This document shows, one piece after another, positions 41,683-50,884 of a stretch of 64,000 nt of DNA. Position 1 is the stretch's first letter, and the number at the start of each line of letters is the position of its first letter. The notes under the pieces are model-generated. The model saw only the letters and a list, made by a program, of their open reading frames with translations, was not told the DNA's origin and did not search any database. The translations under genes and the position numbers were made by a program. The DNA lies in contig LNEI01000001.1 in NCBI GenBank assembly GCA_001464455.1, positions 1 to 64,000 of the forward strand, in the 5' to 3' direction. Source of the stretch: Acidobacteria bacterium Ga0077534 (lineage in GTDB: Bacteria > Acidobacteriota > Blastocatellia > Pyrinomonadales > Pyrinomonadaceae).

Positions 41683-42516
41683 AATATCCACCGCCCGAGC
41701 TGAGTGTGTGATCTTCCCAACTGAGATCAGATCGACGCCCGCTTCTGCGTAAGATCTCACCCGATCAAGCGACATATTCCCCGAGGCCTCGATCATCACT
41801 GCGGGATTCATCGATCGTGCCATTTGGACAAGCTTTGCTGCCTCTTCGGGGGTTTGGTTGTCGAGCATGACGATCTCAGCTCCGGCATTGATAGCTTCGC
41901 GTAGCTGTGCCCAGTTTGATATCTCGACCTCGATCTTGTGCAGATGGCCAACGCTTTTCTTAGCCGCCTGAACGGCTTCGGTGATACCACCGGCGAGGGC
42001 GATGTGGTTGTCTTTTATCAAAACACCATCATCGAGCCCCATTCGATGGTTCTTTCCGCCGCCAACCGTAACGGCGTATTTTTCCATCATTCGCAGGCCC
42101 GGCGTGGTTTTCCTGGTATCGACGATCTGTGCATTTGTACCTTCGATCGCCTTCACGAACTGCCGCGTCAAAGTCGCTATCCCCGACAGCCGTTGCACCA
42201 GGTTTAATGCAGTACGTTCACCTACAAGCAACACATCCGAATAGCCCTTCAAGGTCGCAAAGACGGTTCCCGATGCGATCTCATCACCGTCGCTACAGTT
42301 AGTCTCGATCTCGGAACTGTCAGGATCGAGATGAAAAAACACTGCCTCAGCCACGTCGAGTCCGCACAGAACAAGGTCTTCCTTTGCAAGAAATCGTCCA
42401 AAGCCCCGCGTGTCACGCGGAACAGTTGCCGTAGTCGTAATGTCGCCGCGCCCAATGTCCTCAGCGAGAAATTCGCCGATGCTCGCCATCATTTCGCCGT
42501 TTTCGAGCCAGTTCAT
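41659..42516 (-). CDS. nadC: Nicotinate-nucleotide pyrophosphorylase (carboxylating)
   Basis: A 285-residue quinolinate phosphoribosyltransferase. It converts quinolinate and PRPP to nicotinate mononucleotide in de novo NAD synthesis. Motifs include EDIGRGDITT, LNLVQRLSGIATLT, DTRKTTPGLRMMEKYAV, GGGKNHRMGLDD and VMLDNQTPEEA. The length is normal. The ATG overlaps the stop of the exported-protein gene (TAATG). nadA and nadB are not in the window. Confidence 0.96.
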   Translation of the reverse strand: MNWLENGEMMASIGEFLAEDIGRGDITTTATVPRDTRGFGRFLAKEDLVLCGLDVAEAVFFHLDPDSSEIETNCSDGDEIASGTVFATLKGYSDVLLVGERTALNLVQRLSGIATLTRQFVKAIEGTNAQIVDTRKTTPGLRMMEKYAVTVGGGKNHRMGLDDGVLIKDNHIALAGGITEAVQAAKKSVGHLHKIEVEISNWAQLREAINAGAEIVMLDNQTPEEAAKLVQMARSMNPAVMIEASGNMSLDRVRSYAEAGVDLISVGKITHSARAVDISFKIQIA

Positions 42517-43211
42517 TAGTTATCGATCTTTCCCGGAATCACCGGTGCCGCGATCTGAATATCACCGTAAGTATAAACTGAAGTAGCTCTCATGAAGCGA
42601 GTATCGCCAACCATGTCATGTTCGACGACCTTGCGAACGATCAAGCCTGCTCGGTTGATCCAAACATTTGTGATCTCCGATCTCGTCATCCCATCCGGCG
42701 TAGAATCCGCGCTGACCTTGCGAACCTCGTACTGGGTTACTTCGTGGCCGTCAATTGTTCCACGCGCGATCAGCTTTCCATTGCCCATCGGTGTGTGCGA
42801 ACCGCCTTCGTATGCCCCAAATCTCGCTACAGCTTCCGCACTTCCCGCCCGCTTGATCGGCGGAACCGCGACGGATTCCCAGTCTTCTTCATTTGTCCGG
42901 CGATACGTCGTCCCTTCAATAACGATGGTTTCAATACGCGTGCTGCCATTTTCTGTAATGTACTGATATCGCTCGGTCGGAGCGGTAGCGAATGTCTCGA
43001 CCGAACGGTTTGTGACATCACCGTCACGGCGGTTGAACCATTCAGTCGTATGCACTACGCGAAATGAAGCACTATCAAGCTTTCTATCCGCAAGCCCGAC
43101 AGTCGCTGCAGGGTCTCCGGCGGGTGCCTTAACCTTTTGCGCCAGTACCGGCAATGTCGAGCCGATAAGAAAAAAAGCGAAAACTACAGTTAAAAAAACC
43201 TTCTTGTTCAT
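42516..43211 (-). CDS. Exported protein, LolA-like in style
   Basis: A 231-residue protein with signal peptide KKVFLTVVFAFFLIGSTLPVLAQ. The body alternates beta strands: SFRVVHTTEWFNR, YQYITENGSTRIETIVIEGTTYRR, then LIARGTIDGHEVTQYEVRKV and ITNVWINRAGLIVRKVVEHD. This resembles the LolA/LppX-like half-barrel that carries lipids or lipoproteins through the periplasm, but the match is by pattern only. GGGG lies upstream of the start. It is translationally coupled to nadC and is probably unrelated to it in function. Confidence 0.6.
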   Translation of the reverse strand: MNKKVFLTVVFAFFLIGSTLPVLAQKVKAPAGDPAATVGLADRKLDSASFRVVHTTEWFNRRDGDVTNRSVETFATAPTERYQYITENGSTRIETIVIEGTTYRRTNEEDWESVAVPPIKRAGSAEAVARFGAYEGGSHTPMGNGKLIARGTIDGHEVTQYEVRKVSADSTPDGMTRSEITNVWINRAGLIVRKVVEHDMVGDTRFMRATSVYTYGDIQIAAPVIPGKIDN

Positions 43212-43299
43212 TAATCGTCCCCTAATTGTAAGTGTTACCGAGCAATACTAGGATATCACGCAGATATGGTTTTCGCTCAAAAATCTAAGATTGCCCGTC

Positions 43300-45981
43300 C
43301 TATGTCAGGGCAGTCAAATTCTCTTCTAGGGTTGCTATCTGGCCGGAAAGTTCAGTAGCCCGCTCTCTAAGTGCCTCAACCTTCTCCGCTGGAGCACGCT
43401 CAACAAAATTCGCGTTCGACAGCTGGGCGTCGAGCCTCGACCTCTCTTCCGAAAGCTTCGAAACTGAATTTCGCAAACGCTCTCGCTCTTTATCAAAATC
43501 GATCAGTCCCTCTAATGGGATCGCAATTCGAGCGTCGGAAGTTACCGCTTTGGCGGACGCCTGTGGGACATCGAGATCGTCAGCGACTGTCAAGCGTTCG
43601 GCCCGGCCGAGTTTCAGTATCTGCGCTTCATTGGTGCGAAAAACATCCTGAAAATCTGAATCGGCAGCAATATGAACATTGAATTTTATCGACGGCGAGA
43701 TGCTCATCTCACTTCTAATGTTTCGAACTCTCTTAATGACTTCGATGACCGCACCCATTTCTATCTCAGCCCGCTCGTCGATAGCGTTCACATCCCCCGG
43801 CGGAAATGTTGTTAGCATAATCGTAGCGTCAGATGTCGAATAAGCCGGAGCATTCAACGCCGAGGATGTTCCGGGTAATTTTAGCCATAGTTCCTCGGTC
43901 AGATAAGGCATGAACGGATGCAGCATTCTAAGTGCGATCTCAAGGATCGTAAGAATTCTTGTCGTTGCAGCCAAGTCGCCCGCATTTATCTCGTCTTTCT
44001 TCAGCTCAATGTACCAGTCACAGAAATCATCCCAGAAGAAGTGATAGAGAAGGCTGACGGCTGTGTGAAACTCATAACGGACAAGAGCCTTGTTGAGGTC
44101 GATCGCGGTTCGATTCAGCCGAGAGATAATCCATCGATCGGCGAGCGGCAGATCCTCCGCCATCAAGCTCGAAGGGTCGACCTTTGCGGCTTCGCTGTTG
44201 AGCAGCGAAAAACGGGTGGCGTTCCAAATCTTGTTTGCGAAGTTGCGATAGGTCTCGATCAGCAGATCGTTCCATTTGATGTCGGCACCAGTTGCGATCG
44301 ACGCGAGATATATTCTCGTCGCGTCGACACCAAACTTATCAAACATCTCGATCGGGTCGACACCGTTATTTCGCGACTTCGACATCGGCTTTCCGTCTTT
44401 GCCGAGCACGGTACCGGTGACCACTACGTCCTCGAAGGCCTTCTGATCCGTAAATTTCTTGGTCAGCATTATCATCCTGGAAACCCAAAGGAAAATAATG
44501 TCGCGGCCGGTTACGAGGACGTCGGTCGGTAAGAATGACCTAAGGTCGTCAGTCTCGGTCACTGTTCCATTCCACCCCAAGGTCGAAAACGCCCACAGGC
44601 CGCTCGAAAACCATGTATCAAGCACATCCTGATCCTGTCGCAGCCTCTTACCGCCGGCTTTCTCAAGGGCTTCCGCCTCGGTTCGTGCTACATAAACATT
44701 TCCCTCATCGTCATACCAGGCCGGTATCTGATGACCCCACCAGAGTTGACGCGAGATGGTCCAGTCCTTCAAGTTTTCCAGCCACGCGGTGTAGACCTTT
44801 TCGTGAGGGACCTGCGGCGAAAAATGCGGTACGCCTTCGGTACTCATAAGGTCGAGAGCCATGTCCCGCATTTCGTCCATTTTAACGAACCACTGCTCGG
44901 ACAAAATAGGTTCAACGATGGTTTTGCAGCGTTCGCATACAGGCAGCGATATCTCGTAATCCTCCACCTTCTCCAGCAAGCCAAGCTCGTCAAACATTGA
45001 GACGACCTTTTCTCTGGCGGCAAAACGGTCGAGGCCTTCAAAATCCGCTCCAGCAGCTGCATTCATCGTGCCATCGTCGTTCATGATGAGCAGCTGTTCG
45101 AGATCGTGTCGTTGACCGATCTGATAGTCGTTCGGGTCGTGCGCAGGGGTAACCTTTACCGCACCGGTTCCGAACTCGGCGTCGACATATTCGTCTCCGA
45201 CGATCGGGATCTCGCGGCTTGTCAGCGGCAACGCAATCGACTTACCGATCAAATCCTTATATCGTTCATCGGAAGGATTCACCGCAACCGCAGTGTCCCC
45301 AAGCATCGTTTCGGGCCGGGTGGTCGCAACGGTCAGCGTTTGCGATGATCCTACGATCGGATATTTAAGGTAGGTCAGCTTTCCGTCCTTCTTTGTCTCC
45401 TCTTTTACCTCAAGGTCAGAGAGAACGGTCTTGTCCTTCGGGCACCAGTTGACGATCCTCAGGCCGCGATAGATCCAACCTTCATCAAACAGGGTGCAAA
45501 AAACATTGCGAACCGCGAGGGACAGGCTTTCGTCCATCGTAAAACGATGCCGTGTCCAGTCAACTGACGCACCTTCACGGCGCATTTGTTCGGTAATGGT
45601 GTCGCCGTACTGCTCCTTCCAGACCCAGCATCGCCGAATAAACTCTTCACGTCCGATGTCCAACGGTGATTTGTTTTCCTCTTTTCTAAGCTGTTCGACA
45701 ACCTTTCGCTGAACGGAGATCCCTGCATGATCGGTTCCGGGAAGCCATAACGTCTTATAGCCCTGCATACGCTTCCACCGCGTCAGCACGTCCATGATCG
45801 TGTGCTGAAGGGCGTGCCCCATATGCAAGCTGCCGGTCACGTTCGGTGGAGGGATGACTATAGAATAGGCCTTTGCGTCAGGATCTTGGTTAATTTCCGG
45901 ACGAAAATACCCGTGCTCTTCCCAGCGTTTATAATGACTTTCTTCAGCGACCTTCGGGTCGTAAGCTTTCGCAAGTTCCAT
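43300..45981 (-). CDS. valS: Valyl-tRNA synthetase
   Basis: An 893-residue class I synthetase charging tRNA-Val. The HIGH-type motif is HMGH (53-56) in PPPNVTGSLHMGHAL, the KMSKS-type motif is PMSKSRN (near 530), and TTRPETMLGDTAV marks the editing domain that removes mischarged Thr. The C-terminal region (about 820-893) is the tRNA-binding coiled coil. Length is typical. A strong terminator lies between the upstream receiver-protein gene and this start, so valS has its own promoter. Confidence 0.98.
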   Translation of the reverse strand: MELAKAYDPKVAEESHYKRWEEHGYFRPEINQDPDAKAYSIVIPPPNVTGSLHMGHALQHTIMDVLTRWKRMQGYKTLWLPGTDHAGISVQRKVVEQLRKEENKSPLDIGREEFIRRCWVWKEQYGDTITEQMRREGASVDWTRHRFTMDESLSLAVRNVFCTLFDEGWIYRGLRIVNWCPKDKTVLSDLEVKEETKKDGKLTYLKYPIVGSSQTLTVATTRPETMLGDTAVAVNPSDERYKDLIGKSIALPLTSREIPIVGDEYVDAEFGTGAVKVTPAHDPNDYQIGQRHDLEQLLIMNDDGTMNAAAGADFEGLDRFAAREKVVSMFDELGLLEKVEDYEISLPVCERCKTIVEPILSEQWFVKMDEMRDMALDLMSTEGVPHFSPQVPHEKVYTAWLENLKDWTISRQLWWGHQIPAWYDDEGNVYVARTEAEALEKAGGKRLRQDQDVLDTWFSSGLWAFSTLGWNGTVTETDDLRSFLPTDVLVTGRDIIFLWVSRMIMLTKKFTDQKAFEDVVVTGTVLGKDGKPMSKSRNNGVDPIEMFDKFGVDATRIYLASIATGADIKWNDLLIETYRNFANKIWNATRFSLLNSEAAKVDPSSLMAEDLPLADRWIISRLNRTAIDLNKALVRYEFHTAVSLLYHFFWDDFCDWYIELKKDEINAGDLAATTRILTILEIALRMLHPFMPYLTEELWLKLPGTSSALNAPAYSTSDATIMLTTFPPGDVNAIDERAEIEMGAVIEVIKRVRNIRSEMSISPSIKFNVHIAADSDFQDVFRTNEAQILKLGRAERLTVADDLDVPQASAKAVTSDARIAIPLEGLIDFDKERERLRNSVSKLSEERSRLDAQLSNANFVERAPAEKVEALRERATELSGQIATLEENLTALT

Positions 45982-46002
45982 ACGTTCAAAAACCTCTATT
46001 CT

Positions 46003-46051
46003 AAAACAAAAGCGGCCAGCTTTCTTATCTCGTGTAGAAAAAACCGGCCGC
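46003..46051 (-). terminator. Rho-independent terminator upstream of valS
   Basis: On the minus strand GCGGCCGGTTTT pairs with AAAGCTGGCCGC over 12 bp with two G-U wobbles and a 16-nt loop, followed by TTTTGTTTT. It lies 24 nt after the receiver-protein stop and marks the end of the cell-division transcript. Confidence 0.75.
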
Positions 46052-46074
46052 GGGCAAACTAATTATTCGGGTGA

Positions 46075-47262
46075 TCAATCCTTCGGCTCTTGCTCAAGTG
46101 CCTCGCGAATAAGCTTTTCGGCGATCCGCGGAACTTCGACGCGGGCGATGTCTCTAACTACGACATCGGATAGCTTATGAACAACCCGCCGGACGATATC
46201 ATCTATAACATCTTCCGATAGCTTATTTGTCTGCGACTCATCGATAAGCCCCGCTGGCAACTCGCCAGCTGCGTACGGCACCGTTTCATGTATAGCAGGA
46301 TCGTCACCCGAAACCCGATTTCGGTCATCGAAAATATCCAGCAATTCGACCTCTTCGTCATCAGCGAGTTCCGCAGACGAAAGCAGTACCGGAACGACAG
46401 CGGGAGAGTTGCTAAAATCTATTGCGTCATAGGTTGCTGTGTCGGCATCGTCAAGTTCATGGACAGGATTTTCGGGTTCTTCGCCGCTACGGTTAACTGT
46501 CGCTGGGATATCATCTTCGAGCCAGTCTTTGGGATCGAGCTCCTTCTCTTGGAGAGACGGAAGGTGATCATCAGCCTGAACCCCATCTGCAACCACCGCG
46601 TCCGGCGACCAATCGAACTCCTTCACCGAATCATTTTGGTCGATTCCCGGCGACATCTCCGCATTTCTCGCAGAAACCTGGTTCGCCTCGATCATATCGT
46701 CGTCCATTCCAGCATCGCCAAGCAGATCGTCTAACGACTCATATTTTTCGACAGTGTCGAATTCTTGCACCTCAGCAGTTACAGCGAAGCTGCTTCGGTA
46801 CAGGTCGTCAATGTCGTCATCTTCGGGCAACGATGGAGATGGCTCGACAGCGATAAATTCAGACGCCAACGGATCGTTGGCACTCTTATCTGGAGACAAA
46901 AGCGTCGTCACACGATTAACCAAGTCGCGAATGGAGTTGAACGGCTTCGTCATGAATGCGTCCGCCCCTACACGATGCGCCTCATCACCATCGAATGGTT
47001 CGAATGATCCAACTAGAAGCATCACCGGAATATGCTTTGTCGCATCATCGGCCTTTATCATTTCACATATCTGGTAGCCGCTTGTCCCATCCAGCCCGAC
47101 ATCGACGAGAACGATGTCCGGCTGCATCTCAACAAACCGCTGCATCGCCGTCTGAGCATCACTCGCCGTCGAAACATCGATACCTTCGTCGGCAAAGGTC
47201 AACTCGACGACCTTACGGATCGTCACGGAATCATCTGCAAGCAAAAGCTTTGGTCTTGTCAC
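46075..47262 (-). CDS. Receiver-domain protein with long acidic linker
   Basis: A 395-residue protein. The receiver domain (1-125) has acidic pocket Asp10-Asp11, phospho-acceptor Asp54 (LVDVGLDG) and Lys106. A long acidic, low-complexity linker (about 130-335, rich in Asp, Glu, Ser) follows, then a C-terminal amphipathic helix bundle (DIVRRVVHKLSDVVVRDIARVEVPRIAEKLI). No output DNA-binding or enzymatic domain is visible. The tail resembles helices in polar-localised or chemosensory receiver proteins. It is the last gene of the dcw-pdxA run, and its kinase is unknown. Confidence 0.85.
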   Translation of the reverse strand: MTRPKLLLADDSVTIRKVVELTFADEGIDVSTASDAQTAMQRFVEMQPDIVLVDVGLDGTSGYQICEMIKADDATKHIPVMLLVGSFEPFDGDEAHRVGADAFMTKPFNSIRDLVNRVTTLLSPDKSANDPLASEFIAVEPSPSLPEDDDIDDLYRSSFAVTAEVQEFDTVEKYESLDDLLGDAGMDDDMIEANQVSARNAEMSPGIDQNDSVKEFDWSPDAVVADGVQADDHLPSLQEKELDPKDWLEDDIPATVNRSGEEPENPVHELDDADTATYDAIDFSNSPAVVPVLLSSAELADDEEVELLDIFDDRNRVSGDDPAIHETVPYAAGELPAGLIDESQTNKLSEDVIDDIVRRVVHKLSDVVVRDIARVEVPRIAEKLIREALEQEPKD

Positions 47263-47312
47263 GGCTTGAAAAGTGTCTCCAGGTAAGAACTGCCTTAATT
47301 CTATCAGAATTG

Positions 47313-48299
47313 CTATTTTGTAGGCGAACCGAGTACTAGTTCGCCTGCCAATTTTATCGCTGCGACCATACTGGACGCGTCCGCAACACCCCGCCCTGCA
47401 ATGTCGTATGCCGTTCCGTGATCAACCGATGTTCTGATCAAGGGCAGCCCAAGCGTGACATTCACGCCACTCCCGAAAGAAAGTGACTTAACCGCGATCG
47501 TCGCCTGATCGTGATAAAGAGCAATGACCACATCAAAATCACCGCGAAAACCGCGAAGAAAGATCGTGTCAGGCGAATAAGGCCCGCTAACATCGATTCC
47601 CTTTTCACGGCAGTGCTCTATGGCAGGAGAAATCTCGAGCCGTTCCTGATCGCCAAACATCCCACCCTCTGACGCGTGCGGGTTCAGGCCGGCCACGGCG
47701 ATCGAAACTTCTCTACCAAGGAGCTTTCCCATTTCGCGGTTCGTAAAATCAATGAGTTTGATGAGCGCGGGCATCCGAACGAGATCTATCCCTTCGAGCA
47801 ACGAAACATGCGTCGAAAGCAGGACAGTCCGAAGTTGGCCCGCAAAAAAACTCATTCGAAACTCTTCTGTTCCGGTTAACTGAGCCAGAAACTCCGTATG
47901 ACCGGGAAAATCATAGCCCGCGAGCGAGATCGCTTTCTTGCTAATCGGCGCGGTGCAGATCGCGTCGATATCGGAGGATCTCCATAGATCGACAGCAGCT
48001 TCAATATTCTGAGCTGAGGCTCTACCGGTCACCTCCGCGTCGACCCCGATCTTAAAGTGTCCAGGTAGGTTATTAAGATCGACAACCTCGACGGCATTCT
48101 CTTCGTGATCGCCAAAGTTGACGAGGGTTAGATCCGTTCCAAACTCATCCGCACTTCGCCTCAGGACTGTGGCATCGCCGATAAGGACCGGTCGGCAAGC
48201 TGAACGCAGTTCCGGATCCGCTATCGCCTTTAGCGATATTTCAGGTCCGATACCGGCAGCATCTCCAATTGTTATCCCAACGCGAGGAAGTTTGTCCAT
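47313..48299 (-). CDS. pdxA: 4-hydroxythreonine-4-phosphate dehydrogenase
   Basis: A 328-residue PdxA that oxidises 4-phosphohydroxy-L-threonine for pyridoxal 5-phosphate synthesis. Motifs are ITIGDAAGIGPEISLKA, TAPISKKAI, the metal-binding PGHTEFLAQL, LNPHASEGGMFGDQE and YHDQATIAVKSLSFGSGVNVTLGLPLIRTSVDHGTAYDIAG. It lies 74 nt after ftsZ beyond a hairpin. pdxB, pdxJ and pdxH are absent from the window. Co-localisation with ftsZ is unusual but not unique. Confidence 0.96.
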   Translation of the reverse strand: MDKLPRVGITIGDAAGIGPEISLKAIADPELRSACRPVLIGDATVLRRSADEFGTDLTLVNFGDHEENAVEVVDLNNLPGHFKIGVDAEVTGRASAQNIEAAVDLWRSSDIDAICTAPISKKAISLAGYDFPGHTEFLAQLTGTEEFRMSFFAGQLRTVLLSTHVSLLEGIDLVRMPALIKLIDFTNREMGKLLGREVSIAVAGLNPHASEGGMFGDQERLEISPAIEHCREKGIDVSGPYSPDTIFLRGFRGDFDVVIALYHDQATIAVKSLSFGSGVNVTLGLPLIRTSVDHGTAYDIAGRGVADASSMVAAIKLAGELVLGSPTK

Positions 48300-48320
48300 A
48301 AGACTATCTTACCGCAGCAA

Positions 48321-48350
48321 GAAGGCCGCTCGCAGACGCGAGCGGCCTTC
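48321..48350 (-). terminator. Hairpin after ftsZ
   Basis: A perfect 13-bp GC-rich stem (GAAGGCCGCTCGC with GCGAGCGGCCTTC) around a 4-nt loop lies 24 nt after the ftsZ stop. The following TTGCTGCGG is not a clean T-run, so it may terminate partially, lowering pdxA expression. Confidence 0.55.
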
Positions 48351-48373
48351 GACTTAGATAATTTTCTACCTTG

Positions 48374-49501
48374 CTAGTCAGCCTGCCGCCTCATAAATGT
48401 TGGAACATCTAAATTCTCAGACGGGATGAGATCTGGCGGAAGCAAAATCTCCGATGCGGCCCGGGCAACTGCGTGAGTTTCGCGAGCCTTCACTGGCGGT
48501 GTTTGAACTGCCGCCTGAGAATCAAAGCCGGTCGCGATGACCGTGATCTTGATCTCGTCCGCCATATCTTCCTTAATGACCGTTCCCCAGATGATGTCTG
48601 CGGAATCATCGGCTTCGGCTTCGATTATGCCGATCGCGTTTTCGACCTCTTCGAGAACCATGTCCGGTCCACCGGTAAAGTTGATCAAAGCCGCTTTAGC
48701 ACCCTTGATTGAATTTTCTTCGAGAAGCTGGGAATCGAGAGCCTGTCGCATAGCGATAGAAGCTGCGTGCTCTCCTCGCCCCTCACCTATACCCATCAGA
48801 GCAACACCTTTGCCACGCATTACAGTGGTTACGTCGGCAAAATCAAGATTGATCACACCCGGGGTGATAATGAGGTCGGTAATACCCTGAACAGCCTGAA
48901 GTAAAACTTCGTCCGCCCGGCGGAACGCGTTCATGATAGTTATCCGCTCCTCGACGTTGCGGAGCTGTGAGTTCGGGATGGTGATCAGTGTGTCCACGCA
49001 CCCACGAAGTTCGGCGAGGCCTTTGTCTGCCTGGGCCATGCGCTTCTTACCCTCGACATTAAAGGGCTTTGTAACGATTGCAACGGTCAATGCCCCAAGC
49101 TCGATAGCAAGCGAAGCCACGACAGGTGCCGCCCCGGTCCCTGTTCCACCGCCAAGACCGGCGGTTACAAAGACCATGTCCGAACCTTCGAGAATGTCTA
49201 GAAGCTTCTCCGTATCCTCAAGCGCGGCGGCACGCCCGATCTCGGGATTCGACCCCGCACCCAGACCGCGAGTCGACGCGGTACCGAGTTGTATCTTCAT
49301 TGGAGCTTTCGACGAATTCAGGGCCTGAAGGTCCGTGTTCGCAACAATGAACTCGACACCTTTTATACCGGCCTCGATCATGCGGTTGACCGCATTACTT
49401 CCGCCGCCGCCTACACCGATAACTTTTATCCGAGCACCTGTTATTGGGGGCTCATCAATAAACATTTTTAGAGGGTTGATCGTCATCTGAGTATCGTCCA
49501 T
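48374..49501 (-). CDS. ftsZ: Cell division GTPase FtsZ
   Basis: A 375-residue tubulin homolog that forms the Z ring at mid-cell. The GTP-binding motif GGGTGTG is at 117-123. The N-terminal [16 protein letters not shown] and the T7 loop ([12 protein letters not shown]) that completes the GTPase site are present. The C-terminal linker is short (about 45 residues), followed by a conserved tail peptide ([11 protein letters not shown]-like, here [13 protein letters not shown]) that binds FtsA. An ATG with GGAG about 13 nt upstream is used. A 142-nt gap with a hairpin separates it from ftsA. Confidence 0.98.
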   Translation of the reverse strand: MDDTQMTINPLKMFIDEPPITGARIKVIGVGGGGSNAVNRMIEAGIKGVEFIVANTDLQALNSSKAPMKIQLGTASTRGLGAGSNPEIGRAAALEDTEKLLDILEGSDMVFVTAGLGGGTGTGAAPVVASLAIELGALTVAIVTKPFNVEGKKRMAQADKGLAELRGCVDTLITIPNSQLRNVEERITIMNAFRRADEVLLQAVQGITDLIITPGVINLDFADVTTVMRGKGVALMGIGEGRGEHAASIAMRQALDSQLLEENSIKGAKAALINFTGGPDMVLEEVENAIGIIEAEADDSADIIWGTVIKEDMADEIKITVIATGFDSQAAVQTPPVKARETHAVARAASEILLPPDLIPSENLDVPTFMRRQAD

Positions 49502-49607
49502 TCCAAATAGATCTCCGAAAATCGGAAATACAAAACAAACTGCTTGTGGTTAGCGGACAGAGTCGAGAAATAACAAGATATTGTGCTACCGGACTAAGAG
49601 AATACAA

Positions 49608-49631
49608 CGATTGGTATCAAAAATCCAATCG
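49608..49631 (-). terminator. Hairpin between ftsA and ftsZ
   Basis: CGATTGG and CCAATCG pair perfectly over 7 bp with a 10-nt loop; TTGTATTCTCTT follows. It lies 12 nt after the ftsA stop. It may attenuate transcription or stabilise the ftsZ mRNA start. No clear separate ftsZ promoter is visible. Confidence 0.4.
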
Positions 49632-49643
49632 TGAAACGGGTAT

Positions 49644-50879
49644 TTAGCGAAATTTATCCCGAAAATTTCCAAACCACTCTGCGACCTTTCTAGCCGATGA
49701 TTTTCCGCCGGCTTCACTGCGGATCTGGAATTTCATCGACCTCAATCCAAGCCCGCATGCGGTTGCCCACTGAGGACCATGAGCCTCGTCGGCAAGTCCG
49801 CCAAAAAACGCTGGGTCAAGCATGCCAACTCGGGTAGGAGCATCAAATACTTGCTCGGCTATCTCAGCCAGTCCGTAAACCAACGATCCGCCGCCCGTCA
49901 GGAATACACCGCCCGATATCTGTGCCTTTGCTTTTGAAACCGCACTTGCAACATGTTGGACTAATTCAACCGCACGGGGCTGCATTATGTCGCAAAGTAT
50001 CTCTTTCGAAAGGCCCCGCGTCTCGCTCCGGCCGAACGGGACGATCTCGATCAGTTCTTGCTTTTCTTCTTCGTCGAGGAGGAATGACGCAACGCAGCCA
50101 TAATGGTGCTTTATCTTATTCGCCTCAGGGATCGAAACCCGTAATCCTGTCGCGATGTCTTTCGTAAAAAGCATGCTTCCAAAAGGAAATACAGACGAAT
50201 GCTGCACGGCCCCGCGCCCGAAGATCATTAAGCTGGTGATCTCGGCGCCCATATTGACCACGGCACAGCCGTATTCCTTGTCGTCGTCGGTCAATACACT
50301 TTCGGAGGCTGCAAGCGGTTCAAGAACAAGATTTTCAACGTCGAGGCCAGCTTTCGTCACCGCCTTTATAAGATTCTGTCGTGCCGCACTCGGACTCGTC
50401 ACAACATGGACAAGAGCCTCCAAACGAGAGCCGTTCATTCCGATCGGTTCGGTTATGCCATCCTGCCCGTCAACAATAAACTCCTGAGGGAGCCGACTAA
50501 CGATCTCCCAGCCCGGTGTCAATGGCATTGCGCTAGCCGAATCGATCGCCCGGTCAACGTCTTCGTCAGTGATCTCTTTATCAGGCCCAGCGACCGCGAC
50601 CACGCCGTTTTTGTTTTCACCCTGCAGATGCTCGCCAGATAGATTTACGGTTGCACTTTCGATCTCTACGCCGCTCACGCGTTCGGCTTCGGCAACGGCC
50701 CTACGGATCGACTCCGCGACCGCCTCTGTTGAGGTCACGACGCCGCGCCGAAGCCCTTTCGATTCGCTCTCACCGAGCCCGACGATGTTCATACGCCCGT
50801 CGGGCGCAGGTTCGCCAATGACGCACCTGATGCGACTCGTTCCAATATCCAGCCCTACCGCATGTATTTCATTGCTCAT
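49644..50879 (-). CDS. ftsA: Cell division protein FtsA
   Basis: A 411-residue actin-like ATPase that tethers FtsZ to the membrane. Signatures are AVGLDIGTSRIRCVIGE, the SHS2-like 1C region around NVNLSGEHLQGENKNG, GCAVVNMGAEITSLMIF and VFLTGGGSLVYGL. The C-terminal amphipathic helix (SARKVAEWFGNFRDKFR) is the membrane-targeting sequence. It starts 5 nt after ftsQ, so the two are probably coupled. Confidence 0.97.
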   Translation of the reverse strand: MSNEIHAVGLDIGTSRIRCVIGEPAPDGRMNIVGLGESESKGLRRGVVTSTEAVAESIRRAVAEAERVSGVEIESATVNLSGEHLQGENKNGVVAVAGPDKEITDEDVDRAIDSASAMPLTPGWEIVSRLPQEFIVDGQDGITEPIGMNGSRLEALVHVVTSPSAARQNLIKAVTKAGLDVENLVLEPLAASESVLTDDDKEYGCAVVNMGAEITSLMIFGRGAVQHSSVFPFGSMLFTKDIATGLRVSIPEANKIKHHYGCVASFLLDEEEKQELIEIVPFGRSETRGLSKEILCDIMQPRAVELVQHVASAVSKAKAQISGGVFLTGGGSLVYGLAEIAEQVFDAPTRVGMLDPAFFGGLADEAHGPQWATACGLGLRSMKFQIRSEAGGKSSARKVAEWFGNFRDKFR

Positions 50880-50884
50880 TGAAA

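Noticed and set aside
43918-44532. 204-codon plus-strand frame
   Set aside because: Antisense to valS, which is complete and certain.
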